Positions 22,744 to 35,486 of a stretch of 64,000 nucleotides of DNA are shown here, piece after piece. The translations under genes and the position numbers were made by a program. The stretch is from Ailurus styani (taxonomy: Eukaryota > Chordata > Mammalia > Carnivora > Ailuridae), in assembly GCA_002007465.1 (NCBI GenBank), contig LNAC01000039.1:5259634-5323633 (forward strand), given 5' to 3'. The notes under the pieces were generated by a model. That model ran no database searches. It saw nothing but the letters and a program-made list of their open reading frames with translations, and had not been told where the DNA came from. The stretch's first letter is position 1. Each line of letters starts with the position of its first letter.

Positions 22744-23428
22744 AGAATTATCTGCTTCTGAATAATCTTCCTCCTTTCAAAACGCAGTCTATTAACTCTA
22801 GTTTATATCTGTTAAAGTTCTAATACATCTTGACTTTGCACCATTCTGATGGTTTGTTATTTAAGTCAAAGACCTATATTAAAAATGTGAACTTAGGTCA
22901 CCTAAAAAAGAGATATAAAGCCAAAGTAACAGAATAGTAATATAAGACTATGTCATTATGATAATCTACTGGTACTTGAAGTAACTAAACCGCTTTGCTT
23001 AATTATGCTAAATTCTTTGCTATCATGTGTTATTGTATCAAAACTCTCATTATGGGCTTTCCCTGTTTCTAGGTCTCTCTTATTAGTTTCCCTGTTACTA
23101 GCTCTCTACTGACTCAAGACAGCTACTCACTGACCAAGTACCTCCATTCCTCATTTACCTGGTTACTTCCTAAAACCCCACCAGCTGCCTCCCAGGTCCC
23201 CAGTGTACTCAGCTCCCTCATTATCCCTTCTCTTCTTTATTCCTCCCAGGCAAAATCCTAGTCCCCAACCCTCACTGCTTGGATAAGACAATTTCTATCC
23301 CTTCTTCTGGATGCTGTAAAGCCCCCTAATCTCTGACACTATGGCTAATCTTCTCCAATCCCTACTCTAGTTTCTAATGCCTCAAACCCCTGACCAGTGA
23401 CGTGGATGTGAAGAGCTTATTTCCTTTT
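22744..23428. other. Intronic sequence without recognised element
   Basis: 23050-23400 is more C/T-rich than the surroundings. No element recognised. Confidence 0.45.
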
Positions 23429-23444
23429 AGAAAACTATGACAAG

Positions 23445-23639
23445 GGCGCCTGGGTGGCTCAGTGGGTTAAAGCCGCTGCCTTCGGCTCAGGTCATGATCC
23501 CAGGGTCCTGGGATCGAGGCCCACATCGGGCTCTCTGCTCAGCAGGGAGCCTGCTTCCTCCTCTCTCCTCTCTCTCTGCCTGCCTCTCTGCCTACTTGTA
23601 ATCTCTCTCTCTGTGTCAAATGAATTAAAAAAAAAAAAA
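23445..23639 (+). mobile_element. SINEC (GTGGGTTAAAGCC type), plus, young
   Basis: Near-consensus full-length copy. The 16-bp duplication AGAAAACTATGACAAG/AGAAAACTATAACAAG has one mismatch (23429 and 23640). Confidence 0.95.
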
Positions 23640-23865
23640 AGAAAACTATAACAAGGCAAGGTATAGCCTAACATAGAAGATTTTAATTATTTCTCCATCA
23701 GAACAATGTTATAAGTAGTTCTCAGGTACTAGAGTACCATAACTCAGTTACCTATGGGCTAAACATGTTTTGGTGCAGTAGACTGGTAACCTGGGCATGA
23801 CTTACATCAGTGTTCCCTGAAGCAAAAGGCATTTCAAACAACTGGCTTAAAAAATAAAAACTTAC

Positions 23866-24090
23866 GGGGGCACCAGGATGGCTCAGTTGGTTGAGCCTTT
23901 GACTCTTGGTTTTCGCTCAGGTCATGGTCTTGGGGTCATGGGACTGAGCCCCACACTGGGCTCTGTACTCAGTGCAGGGTCTGCTTGAGATTCTCTCCCT
24001 CTGCCCCTCTTCCCTCCCCACCCCCCCACTCACATGCTCTCTCTCTCTCAACTAAATAAACAAATAAATCTTTTTTTAAATAAATAAAAT
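23866..24090 (+). mobile_element. Older SINEC, plus
   Basis: 'gggggcaccaggatggctcagttggttgagcctttgactcttgg' with a long CT-rich middle and a complex (AAAT)n tail. The borders are A-rich, so the duplication is unclear. Confidence 0.9.
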
Positions 24091-24439
24091 AAAGACATCC
24101 ATCTTCCAAAAAAACCCTGTTCCCGTACTCTCTCAGTAAGCAACACCATGTTACAAAGAGCAGTGATCAATTTCTGTCAATTGACTGATATATTTGAAGG
24201 AATGGGGGCATGGGGGCAAAATCGTATCTGCTGCTACAATTATATTTTAAATATAATCCAGTTTTCACAGACCACAATGAAGTAACTGAATTTTTATGAG
24301 TGTACTTACTGGTCTCCTGTTTATTATTACTGATCAAAGCTAAGGACGCTAACAACTTACATTTCCATCACATTGACAAATTCAACTTAAGAGAAAGGAG
24401 GAAACCTAACCTTCACTGAGAAATGATTATGAACTAAAA

Positions 24440-24560
24440 CTTTCATGTGCTTTAACAGTTCTGTGATAGTAGTTACCATTAATCCTATTTTAGACATGAA
24501 GAAACTAAGGTTCACAGAAATGAGGTATTTTGATAGTTGGCTAGAAGACGAATAATTTCA
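24440..24560 (-). repeat. MIR fragment, minus
   Basis: 'attaatcctattttagacatgaagaaactaaggttcacagaaatgagg' follows the MIR core in reverse. Confidence 0.6.
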
Positions 24561-25084
24561 TTAGGCCAAAAAACAAGAGACTGGATGTTTAATTCCAAAT
24601 CCAAATAAATCAGAATAAGTAGTCTGAAGGATGAACTAGAAATATAATTAGAAATTAGCCATATTTTAACCCAAGAGCTTAGAGGCACATGTAGTGTGCA
24701 TCACTAAAATACATGCTAGAGTCAGACTCTCTGCTCTCACGGGCAACTCCTCCCTCCTAAGAACTGCAAAGATTCTTGAACATATTTGGAAAAAAGTACT
24801 TTGTCAAAATAGTTCATGTGATTTAGCTGATATTCTGGTTCCAAGGTAGAGCTGAGAATGACCTGGAACATGAGCAAGAGGCTCAGAGAATCTGAGAAAT
24901 CTGGGCCACCTGTGGAGAGCTGCATGGTCTGCGTCCTTGGAAATGCTAGCCCTAGAAGCAAATCAAGACATAACCCGACTCCCTGTACAAACAGCTTCAT
25001 TTTTAAATCCCGATTATATGTCGATATAATTAATTTAATTAAAATAGCTTCATTTCTATAGCTACCTAGAAAATAGGTCCTTGG

Positions 25085-25190
25085 AATAAGAGCAACTTGC
25101 CCAAGACATACAGGAATAATGGTGAAATCTAGATACAACTCCAAGTCTAACTGAATCCAAAGTCCATATTCTCTCTCACTTTACAATCTG
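25085..25190 (-). repeat. MIR-like fragment, minus
   Basis: 'agagcaacttgcccaagacatacaggaataatggtgaaatctagatacaactccaagtctaac...ccaaagtccatattctctctcactttaca' resembles the reversed MIR 5' half. It is decayed. The overlapping 135-codon minus frame (24737-25144) is not a recognisable protein. Confidence 0.5.
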
Positions 25191-25890
25191 AAACCAAAGG
25201 CATATTTTAAAAAAATATTTTGAAGTTTTCCTAGTTCGATCTCTTATTCTGAATCTATAATTACCAAATTTAAGTTAAATTTTATAATTTAGTATTTTCT
25301 GTAATAATATACTTTAAAAATTAGATGTATAGAGTCTTAAAAATAATTTACTCTGACCACAGTGAAAACAATTTCAATTAAAAATTATATTTTCTTTGAT
25401 TAGAGTTTAAATAGGAAAAAGCTGTTACTGTCAGTAATAATAATAATAGTAATAAGAACCATTTACTGTGCATTTACACTCAGGCTCTAAGATAAGCCCT
25501 TTTCATTTCACTATCTGATTTATTTTCAGTCTTTTATTCTGTATAATATCACTAGTATAATTTCGATTTGATATTATTTAAGAGAAAAATAAACAACACT
25601 AAAAAAGTAGGAAATAGCCAATTTAATCTAATTAGAGCAGGAATATGAAATTAATCATTTTATATTTTTAGAACAGAAATAACTTATTTAGTAAGGAGGG
25701 TACTGACACAGCAGAAAGCCAACTCTTCCAATTACCCACCTATTCTTCACTGAGAGAAAGGAGCTATAGAAACCACAGGCCCCTAAAGGCACTGCTTCCA
25801 ACCAAGTAGGCAGGGGGAAGACTGAAAAGTGGGGGAGTTTTCAGTTACATATATGACTCATGTTACCACACCAATCCACCTTCCCTCACC

Positions 25891-25892
<2 letters not shown>

Positions 25893-25922
<30 letters not shown>
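25893..25922. repeat. (CA)n microsatellite
   Basis: About 15 uninterrupted CA units, likely length-polymorphic. A second CA tract lies about 200 bp downstream. Confidence 0.95.
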
Positions 25923-25924
<2 letters not shown>

Positions 25925-26121
25925 TGTGGTGAGCAAAACCAATTTTATCTCTTCCAAAACTGTTCCCTCTCACCTTAGTCACCTTTATAAAAAAAACCTC
26001 AGAAACCTACAGGACCCACCTCTTTTCTACCACTGGAAACAACAGGTATTTAAATCAGCTTCAGAGAATACAAAGATTTATTAGTCTTCTCAGAGAAAAC
26101 ATAAAGTGGCTTGAAACAGAG

Positions 26122-26154
26122 GCACACACGCACACACACACACACACACACACA
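26122..26154. repeat. (CA)n microsatellite with one CG interruption
   Basis: 'gcacacacgcacacacacacacacacacacacaca', with the run broken once by CG. Confidence 0.95.
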
Positions 26155-26437
26155 ATAATAAATTATGAGAGACTTATGACATAACATATATAGTAAAGCA
26201 GACAGATCCACCTCAAGACTGAAGAATCTTCCTGCGACTCCTCTCACCTGCTCCCTTCTATCTTCTCAGCTCTCAAAATGAAAAGTGCTACAGCATGGTT
26301 CCTCCCTATGAACTGACACTATATCCATTTCCCAGATTCATCCTAAAAAAAATCCCAAACCCCAACCCCAACTCATACAAGATTCTATTTTTCATTATAA
26401 GAGTCACCCAGAATATATTTATTTTGCCAAATAAGCT

Positions 26438-26481
26438 AAATATATATTTTATATATATACATACATATATATGTATATATA
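26438..26481. repeat. (AT)n/(ATAC)n simple repeat
   Basis: 'aaatatatattttatatatatacatacatatatatgtatatatatg', which is self-complementary and AT-only in large part. Confidence 0.85.
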
Positions 26482-26499
26482 TGAGAAAAGGAGTAACTA

Positions 26500-27570
26500 T
26501 CACTATCCAATCAATGCAAGAAAAAAACACATTTAAAGAGGAAAAAAATCAATGCCAAGTCTTCACTCCCAAAAGTAAGGACAATTTACTGAGTTCTAAG
26601 GAGAACACAAGGACCACACCAAAGAACAGATTTTGCTCAAAGGCAATTTCATACATAATTTATTTAGTTTGAGTCTCCTAAAATCACACCAAAATTTTTA
26701 TATAGTTATCATTATATAAAAATAATTACTAAATAATCATGTTAAAGTCTACTTAAAAAACTTTTCTACTCTTAGTGGCTTTCACAAAAAACTTAATACT
26801 ATACTCTGATTTTGTCTCCTTCATAGGAAGGGTAAAATACCTGAATTACACATCTATTTCCACAAATCTAGACTTCTATAAAGCTGGACATATATTTAAG
26901 GAAAAATTTGTTTTTCATGCAACATAAAAGCAATTGAGAGGATATAATTAATCTTAATGAGAATAAACAGGTATTTTTCAACCTCCTATTTAAGACAAAA
27001 TAGTTTTAGGGTTGATAAAAAGAAATATATTAGTAAGAATTAGAGCCCTTCCTCATAGACATTGTAAAGTTCTCCTCATGAAATCCACAGCAAACGTACA
27101 TTTTATCAATTGCATTTCACACATTTAAAAAAGCAAAAGCTTATTCTTCAATGACAGGGGAAAGTTCCAGGCATTCCACTGAAGTTTACATAGTGGCTGT
27201 TACACGACCATAGTGGCAAGAGAGGTGAAGAAATGGTGGCAAGTCTGTTAACTGCCACTCCACCCTGCCCGCTCTGTGCTATAAGGAAAAACTACAAGGG
27301 ACAGTACATTACAGCTGATGCCACCTGTGACCCGTCACCATGCTGGGGTGCTGGCGGTTACATAGAGTCTGGACAAAACTGTGCAGAGGTGAATGAGCAA
27401 ATGAAAACCAGCAGTCAGGAAGATAGCAATTATGACAGGAAGCCAGGTTTTCTTTATTTCTCTTCCTTCCTCAGCCTATGCCTCTGCCCTACTTGCCTAA
27501 TTTTCCTTTCAGTCTGTCTTCACTTTCTTTAGGAACATCTCTACTTTTTGAAGAGTACTCAAGAGTTAAA
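26500..27570. other. Intronic sequence without recognised element
   Basis: AT-rich to about 27150. The part at 27210-27440 is more GC-rich (a 99-codon plus frame starts at 27233) but has no recognised family or splice-site framing. Confidence 0.45.
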
Positions 27571-27573
27571 CAA

Positions 27574-27602
27574 ATGTGTGTGTGTGTGTGTGTGTGCGTG
27601 CA
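27574..27602. repeat. (TG)n microsatellite
   Basis: About 14 TG units with one C change near the end (tgtgcgtg). Confidence 0.93.
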
Positions 27603-27618
27603 TTTATTTATATTTACA

Positions 27619-27729
27619 TTTTTTAAGATTTTACTTTTAAGTAATCTCTACACCCAACATGGGGCTCGAACTCACAACCCTGAGATCAAGAGTCACAGCC
27701 TCTACCAACTAAGCCAGCCAGGCGCTCCC
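27619..27729 (-). mobile_element. Short tRNA-like carnivore SINE, minus
   Basis: 'ttttaagattttacttttaagtaatctctacacccaacatggggctcgaactcacaaccctgagatcaagagtcac...taagccagccaggcgc'. The CT-rich body is absent. Confidence 0.85.
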
Positions 27730-28047
27730 TCAGGGGTTATATTTTTAAATCTTTCTTATAGCCCACAGAACCTAACATGATTAATAAATGTTCAACCAAA
27801 AAAATAAACAATAAATAAATGTCCCACCAACTTATTTTGATAGTTGAAATTTATCTGTGTATCACTCCAGCTAAAATTACATTTTATAAAAAAAATAATG
27901 AAATCTCCACTCTTATGGGGGAAAAATCTTTTGTATTTTTACAAAGAAAAAAGTCTAGAAGACTATATACAAAATGTTAATAATGATTATTTTTAAATCA
28001 GCATAACAGATGCTTTTAACATCCTTTTTTTCCATACTAAGAATTTT

Positions 28048-28157
28048 TGTTTTAAGTTTATTTAAGTAATCTCTACATCCAATACAGGGCTCAAACTCAG
28101 GCCTGGAGATCAAGAGTCACATGCCCCTTTGACTGAGCCAGCCAGCCAGGTGCCCCC
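28048..28157 (-). mobile_element. Short tRNA-like carnivore SINE, minus
   Basis: 'ttaagtttatttaagtaatctctacatccaatacagggctcaaactcaggcctggagatcaagagtcacatgcccctttgactgagccagccagccaggtgcccc'. It carries a duplicated AGCC in the head. Confidence 0.85.
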
Positions 28158-28249
28158 TGTCTGAGAATTTTAATAATAAACGCATTTTTAATTTCATAAT
28201 CAGGAAAGAAATGAATGAGATTTGAATTAATGACATTTACCACATTACT

Positions 28250-28455
28250 TTTTTTTTAAAGATTTTATTTATTTGAAAGAGAGAGAGCACACGCACATGA
28301 GCGGGGTTGGGGGAGACGGAAGGAGAGGGAGGGGTAAAGAATCTCTGCACTAAACACAGAGCCCGACTTGAAGCTCAATCTCATGAACCTGAGATCATGA
28401 CCTGGGCCAAAACCAAGAATCAGATGTTTAACTGACTGAGCCACCCAGGCGCACC
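28250..28455 (-). mobile_element. Older SINEC, minus
   Basis: Full-length from T-rich tail to 'gactgagccacccaggcgcacc'. The 15-bp duplication ATTTACCACATTACT/ATTTACCACACTTCT flanks it (28235 and 28456). Confidence 0.92.
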
Positions 28456-28470
28456 ATTTACCACACTTCT

Positions 28471-29490
28471 AATCCAGCAACCTTACGAGTACATAGGCCC
28501 CAAAAGTAACAAACTTTATATTAGAACTTTCCTGTAACCTCAGGCTAATGTTCACATGTTCCCAATATGTTCATGACCCAGAATTACTCCCTATCATGGC
28601 ATACTGTAAACTGGAAAGTACCATACAAAGATATAAATGAGGTTCAAATGAAATTTAAATTTGATATGACATTCCTTATTAATGAGAGTTGAGGTAATAA
28701 ACACATTTTAGTTCTTAAACTTCTTCCCGTTCTATACAAATTCTTCCAAGTTCATTCCATGGCTGCAAATTCTTTCACTTCTTTTCTTATCCTCCAACCC
28801 TGCTCTCAGAAGTTCTTTTATGGGCAACAGTCCCACCATTTTGGAGTGAAGAGTGAAATGTTCCTTGTGTTCTCCACATCAAAAGCCTCCTATCCGTGTG
28901 AGACTAGATGAACTAGAAAATACTAGGAGTTAGATATATCATGGGATAGAAAAGAAAAAAGGCAGAGAACAAGCTCTATCTACTCTTTAATTTATGGTGT
29001 TGTCTACATTCTCCTGGATCTATCAGTCCAGTCCCTCTTCACGTCTCTAACCCTCAACCACCTTACACTCTCTGTCCTTCTACCATATCAAACAGAAAAA
29101 TTCAATTCTGCCTTCTCACACTGGGTGCTAATGAAAAGAACCATACAGTCATGCAGACTGGTCCCATGACTCATCTCCTTTAGGTGGACTATAATGGTTC
29201 TAAAATCTTATCTTTGATCAGCAAATTTTCACATATCCTTCATCAATTACCTCAAATGTTCATCACTTAACACCACACCCACAAAAAAGAGCCACACAAG
29301 AATGTAACTACCTCATCATCTCCCTAGCAAACTGACATATGTTGACAGCAACATTTCTTCTCTCACTGCAGTCTCAGAGGATAAGCTAGCTGGTCCACTT
29401 CCGATTCAAGGTCCATCCCTCCAGCTGAGCTATGATTCACTGATTTTTACAAATTCCTCATTTACAGACTCTTTATCCACTAATAAACCC
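28471..29490. other. Intronic sequence without recognised element
   Basis: Unique sequence of average composition. No frame or family recognised. Confidence 0.45.
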
Positions 29491-29494
29491 ATAC

Positions 29495-29770
29495 AGATTT
29501 ATTGGTTTTCATCCAAATTTACTGAGATATAATTGATATGCAATAACCTGCACAAATTTAAAGCATACCATTTATGAGTCTTGATATAGCTGCACATGCA
29601 TGAGATCATGACAATCAATATGATGAGGACTTACATCGTCTCCAAAGACTCCTCATACTCCTTTGTAATATTTCCATTTCCATTCCCACCCTCAAGCAAT
29701 CACTGATCTACTGTCTACCACCATAGATTAGTTTGCATTTTCCAGAATTTTCTATAAATGGAACCAGGTA
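29495..29770 (-). mobile_element. Old L1 3' UTR fragment, minus
   Basis: 'tttactgagatataattgatatgcaataacctgcacaaatttaaagcatacc' and 'catagattagtttgcattttccagaattttctataaatggaacc' are the reversed L1M 3' UTR. It ends where a plus-strand L1 fragment begins, giving a head-to-head arrangement. Confidence 0.8.
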
Positions 29771-29904
29771 GGAAAGAGTATAACTAGGAAAAAAAAAAAA
29801 AGACTGTAACTATGTCCATGTGCAAAACTATGGGCATGTCCATGAAATAGATTAAAAAAAGGCTCTAATTTCTCACCAGTTAAGGCTATATAAACAGGGT
29901 ATGA

Positions 29905-30785
29905 AGGCTAAAGAACCCCAAATTAAAAAGCAGTAAGATACTTATTAGAACAGCTAATATCCAGAACACTGACAACAATAAATGCTAGCAAGGATGTAGT
30001 ACATCTTGCTGGTACAAATGGCAGAGCCACTTCGGAAGACAGTTTGGTGGTTTCTTCCAAAGTACACATACTTTTACCATACAATCCAGCAACTGTAGTC
30101 CTTGGTGTTTACCCAAAAAAGCTGAAAGTTATATTCACAAAAAACCTGCACACACTGTTTACAGCAGCTTTATTCATAATTGCCAAAACTTGGAAGCAAC
30201 CAAGATGTACTTCAGTAGATGAATAGATAAACACATTATAGTATACCCAGACAATGGAATATTATTTAGTGCTATAAAGAAATGGGCTGTCATAAAAGAC
30301 ATGGAGGAATCTGAAACGTCCATTACTAAGTGAAAAAGGTCAGTCTGAAAAGGCCACATACTGTATGACTCCAACTACAGGATATTCTGGAAAAGACAAA
30401 ACTATGGAAACAGTAAAAGAATCAATGGTTGTCAGGGGCCAAGGCAGGGTGGAAAGGTATATAGGATAAACAGGCAGAGCATAAAGGATTTTTAAGGCAG
30501 GGGAAATATTCTGTATGGTACAATAATGATAGATACATGTCATTAAACTTTGCCCAAACCCATAGAATATACAATACCAATAGTGAAACCTAATGTAAAC
30601 TATGGATTCTGGGTATCAACATAGGTTCATCAATTATAACAATTGTACCACTCTGGTGGGGGATGTTGATAATGAGGTAGGTAGGCTATGAGTGAGTGGA
30701 GTAGGGAATATATGGGAAATCTCTAGACTTTCCACTCAATTTTGCTATAAACTTAAAACTGCTCTAAAAAATAAAGTCTATTAAA
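29905..30785 (+). mobile_element. Old L1 3' UTR fragment, plus
   Basis: Follows the L1M 3' end in order: 'cttcggaagacagtttggtgg', 'acaatccagcaactgtagtccttggtgtttaccc', 'gcagctttattcataattgccaaaacttggaagcaacc', 'caatggaatattatttagtgctataaag', 'cactcaattttgctataaacttaaaactgctctaaaaaataaag'. Confidence 0.88.
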
Positions 30786-30799
30786 AGAAACATATAGAA

Positions 30800-31500
30800 T
30801 TTTGGAGTTGAAAACTATAACAACTAAAATGAAAATTTCAGCACATATCTGAGTTGGCAGAACAAAGAATCAGCGCACTTGAAGGTAGAGAATTGAAAGT
30901 ACCCTGTCTGCAACAAATAGAAAAAAAAAAATTAGGAAAAATAAGCAGAGCCTCTGAGACCTACAGGACACCAACAAGCTTATAGACATGTGCATGATGG
31001 GAGTCTCAGGAGGAAAGGAGAGAAAGGGGCAAAAACAATATGTGAAGAAGTGATGGCTGAACATTTTCCAAATTTGATGAAAAACATCAATCTATACATC
31101 CAAGAACGCAACAAATTCCAAATAGGATCCACACTTACACACATATAGTCAAACTATCAAAAGAGAAAGACAAAAAAAAGAATCTTGAAAGTAGCAGGAA
31201 AAAAACTCCTTGTGTACAAAACAGTCTCATAAATTTAACAACTGACTTCTCATCAGAAACCAGGGAGGCCAGAGGCAGATTAAAATAGTCAAATTATCCT
31301 GCAAAATCAAAGGAGAACCAGGTGAGGAAAGAAAAAAGCAGCAGCAAATAAGACATTCCCTAATACAAAAACTGAGACAATTCACCACTAGCGGATCTGT
31401 TTTATAAAAATATACTAAAGGAAGACCTTCAGTTAAAATTAAAGGACTATAGACAGCAATTTATCTACACAAAAAATAAAGGGCACTGGTAAAGGTAAAA
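30800..31500 (+). mobile_element. Old L1 internal fragment (ORF1 region), plus
   Basis: 'gcctctgagacctacaggacacc...gggagtctcaggaggaaaggag', 'gaacattttccaaatttgatgaaaaacatcaatctatacatccaag', 'tctcatcagaaaccagggaggccagaggcag' and 'ggaagaccttcagttaaaattaaagg' follow L1 internal order. Many stops; no functional frame. Confidence 0.85.
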
Positions 31501-31799
31501 AATGGGTTAAAAAAAGCATAAATGTATTTTTATTTATAACTTTTTTTCTTGTATATGATCTAAAAAACAACTACATAAAGCAATAATTATAAAACTGTGT
31601 TAGCAGGCTTATAAGGTACAAAGAAGTATGCATGCACTTAGCCACTACATAATAACGTCCATGCTCAACTTATGTCAAAATCACTATCACATTGGGGTTA
31701 GGTCATTCAGGTAGTGATAAAATACTATTCAATCTAGAAACTGCATGCTTTCTAAAGATCTATTAAGCAAATTCTCAATAAAAATATGAAGACTGTGAA

Positions 31800-32400
31800 T
31801 GGGTCATGCTTTTCTAGCTTCTGCACAGCAAAATAAACAAACAACAAAATGAAAAGGCAACTTACAGAATGGGAGAAAATATCTGCAAACCATATATCTG
31901 ATAAAGGTTAATATTCAAAATATACACCAGCCTGGGTGGCTCAGCCAGTTAAGCATCTGCCCTTTGTTCAGGTCATGATCCCAGAATCCTGGGATTAAGC
32001 CCCACATCGGCTCTCTGCTCAGCAGGGAGTCTGCTTCTCCCTCTGCCCCTCCCACACCCTCACTCATGCTTGCTCAATCTCTAAAATAAATAAATAAAAT
32101 ATTTTAAAAGAAAAAAAATATCCAAAATACATCAGAAACTCATACAACTCAATAGTTAAAAAGAAATCGAATTAAAAAATAGGCAGAGGAACTGAATAAA
32201 CATTTTTCCAAAGACAACAAACAAATGGTCAACAGGTACAAAAAAGGAGCTCAGCATTACTAATCATCAAAGAAATGCAAATCAAAACCACAATGAGATA
32301 TCACTTCACACCTGTATAATGACTATCAGCAAAAAGACAAGAGATAACAAATGCTAGTGAGGATATAGAGAAAAGGAAACCCATGGATTCCTCATCATAG
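31800..32400 (+). mobile_element. L1 ORF2 3' end/3' UTR fragment split by a SINEC, plus
   Basis: 'cttctgcacagcaaaataaac...gaatgggagaaaatatctgcaaaccatatatctgataaagg' precedes the SINEC. After it come 'tcatacaactcaatagttaaaaag...aggcagaggaactgaataaac...aagaaatgcaaatcaaaaccacaatgagatatcacttcacacc'. This is the C-terminal ORF2 region with no surviving frame. Confidence 0.88.
31926..32117 (+). mobile_element. SINEC inserted in L1, plus
   Basis: Head lacks the first few bases ('cagcctgggtggctcagccagttaagc'). The duplication AATATTCAAAATATAC/AATATCCAAAATACAT flanks it (31910 and 32118), proving insertion into the L1. Confidence 0.93.
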
Positions 32401-32752
32401 AGAAGTCTGTTTCAAAAACAACATCTATAACTGGGCTTTCATTTCCTAATAATTAATACCTTAAATATCAGCTTTCTTCCCAATTAACTCATAGAAAGTG
32501 AATTAATGCTATACTAAATGATGGTACTCTAAAATAGCAAAATTGCATACCATACTCATATTGGTTGAGATAATATGTTTAAGAATCTTAAGGAATTAAA
32601 AATCACTTACCAAATGCTTATTCTGGCAAGGCATTACAAATACCACTTTATAACTAATAGAAAACAGCCAAACTGGAGTTTTTTAAACAATATATTTATA
32701 TTCTAAAGCAAACTTAGGACAACTGACTGCTAGTAGAATTTTTTTTGTTCTG

Positions 32753-32880
32753 TTTATTCACTTATTAATTCAACAAACATTTATGGACCACCTGCCTTGT
32801 GCCAGGCACTATGCTAGGAAGTAGGGATAAAAAGACAAAGTCACTGCCCCTCAAAGTGTGCACAGTCTAGGGAGAAGCTC
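32753..32880 (-). mobile_element. L2 3' end fragment, minus
   Basis: 'cttattaattcaacaaacatttatggaccacctgccttgtgccaggcactatgctaggaagtagggat' is the reversed L2 3' end. Confidence 0.82.
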
Positions 32881-32894
32881 CCATTCTGAAAGCA

Positions 32895-33030
32895 AATAAT
32901 TTATGACTAGAAGAGACCTTGTAGTTCCCTGATTTCACAAATAAAGAAACTGGCACTCATGGCTAATTAGCCACTCAGGCCAACAGACACTCAGGTCTAC
33001 AGATTTCCAGCCCCTGTGTTCTCCGCACCA
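32895..33030 (-). repeat. Ancient MIR-like repeat
   Basis: 'gaagagaccttgtagttccctgatttcacaaataaagaaactggcactc...caggtctacagatttccagcccc' resembles an ancient mammalian SINE in reverse. Exact family uncertain. Confidence 0.45.
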
Positions 33031-33269
33031 CACATTTTCTTTGAGTGGTAATGGAGTCCTTCCATGTGGGTGAAGCAGAAACATGGAACTGTGGGCAATA
33101 TGTGTACAATTACCAAGTTAGAAACAGAAATATCTAATGGATACAGATAATATAAATATTTAACAATTTAGAGACAGAAATCCCTAATAGATGTGATATC
33201 ATGATAAAGCCCCAAGAAGGAACTAAAGAGCTAAAATAAGAAACGGAACTAAAAAAAAGGTAATATAAT

Positions 33270-33455
33270 GGTAAGACTTCCAAGCCATAATTATAGCGTT
33301 GCCTCTGTTTACTGATATGTTAAGTGGGTATATTAAAAGAACTTATTAAAAAAAAAAAGTACTTATTTCATATGATTGTTGTGAAAAGTAAATTAATTAA
33401 TTCTTTAAAGCACTTAGTAAGCCTAGCAAATACTCAGTAAATGTCAGGAATTCTT
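33270..33455 (+). repeat. MIR, plus, with an A-rich interruption
   Basis: 'atgattgttgtgaaaagtaaattaatt...aaagcacttagtaagcctagcaaatactcagtaaatgtc' is the MIR 3' end. The upstream 5' part ('taatggtaagacttccaagcc') is recognisable but decayed. Confidence 0.65.
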
Positions 33456-34812
<1,357 letters not shown>

Positions 34813-34832
34813 AAAATAGAGTATTACATCAA

Positions 34833-35024
34833 GAGGCGTCAGGGTGGCTCAGTCAGTTAAGCGTCTGCCTTCGGCTCAGATCATGATCTCAGGGTCCTGG
34901 GATCAAGTCCAGCATCGGGCTCCCTGCTCAGCGGGGAGTCTACTTCTCCCTCTCTCTCTGCCTCTGCCTCTATCTCTTGCTTGTTCTCTCTCTATCAAAT
35001 AAATAAATAAAATCTTTTTAAAAA
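34833..35024 (+). mobile_element. SINEC (TCAGTTAAGCGTC type), plus
   Basis: Full-length. The duplication AATAGAGTATTACATCA/AAATAGTATCACATGA flanks it (about 34817 and 35025). At about 740 bp upstream of exon 2 in gene sense it is the closest SINEC to that exon. Confidence 0.93.
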
Positions 35025-35306
35025 AATAGTATCACATGAGTAGAGCAACACAGTATCCTCAGGGTACCAACACCAAAACCGGACACAGCAAAATGTCAGA
35101 AATGTGGCTCATATTGTGGGTTGTTCTGATAGACGAGTATCATCCACACCCTCTGAATTTTGTCTTTTGATTATACTGGAGCCTCAGCAAACTTTCATCA
35201 TGTCACGATGGTTTTCTCAAATGATAGCACCTAAATGGTGCCACATCTGTCCTACTTACCTATTCCCTCCCTTCCCCATTCTACCTTTACTAGCAGATAA
35301 AGCAGT

Positions 35307-35472
35307 TTTTTAAGTAGGCCCCACACCAAGCATGGAGCCAAACATGAGGCTTGAACTCGTGACCCTGAGATCCTGAGATCGAGACTTGAGCTGAAATCAA
35401 GAGTCACACACCATAAAATTCAAAAAAAAAAAAGAGTCACACACCTAACTGAATGAGCCACCCAAGTGCCCC
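35307..35472 (-). mobile_element. Short carnivore SINE with internal duplication, minus
   Basis: 'ttttttaagtaggccccacaccaagcatggagcc...' to 'gagccacccaagtgcccc'. AAGAGTCACACACC occurs twice (about 35399 and 35432), separated by 'ataaaattc' and an A12 run. The duplication GCAGATAAAGCAGT/GCAGATAAAGGAGT flanks the whole (35293 and 35473). Confidence 0.87.
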
Positions 35473-35486
35473 GCAGATAAAGGAGT

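Noticed and set aside
24737..25144. 135-codon minus-strand open frame
   Set aside because: No recognisable domain, partly overlaps a decayed MIR-like repeat, and has no splice signals placing it in CDK19.
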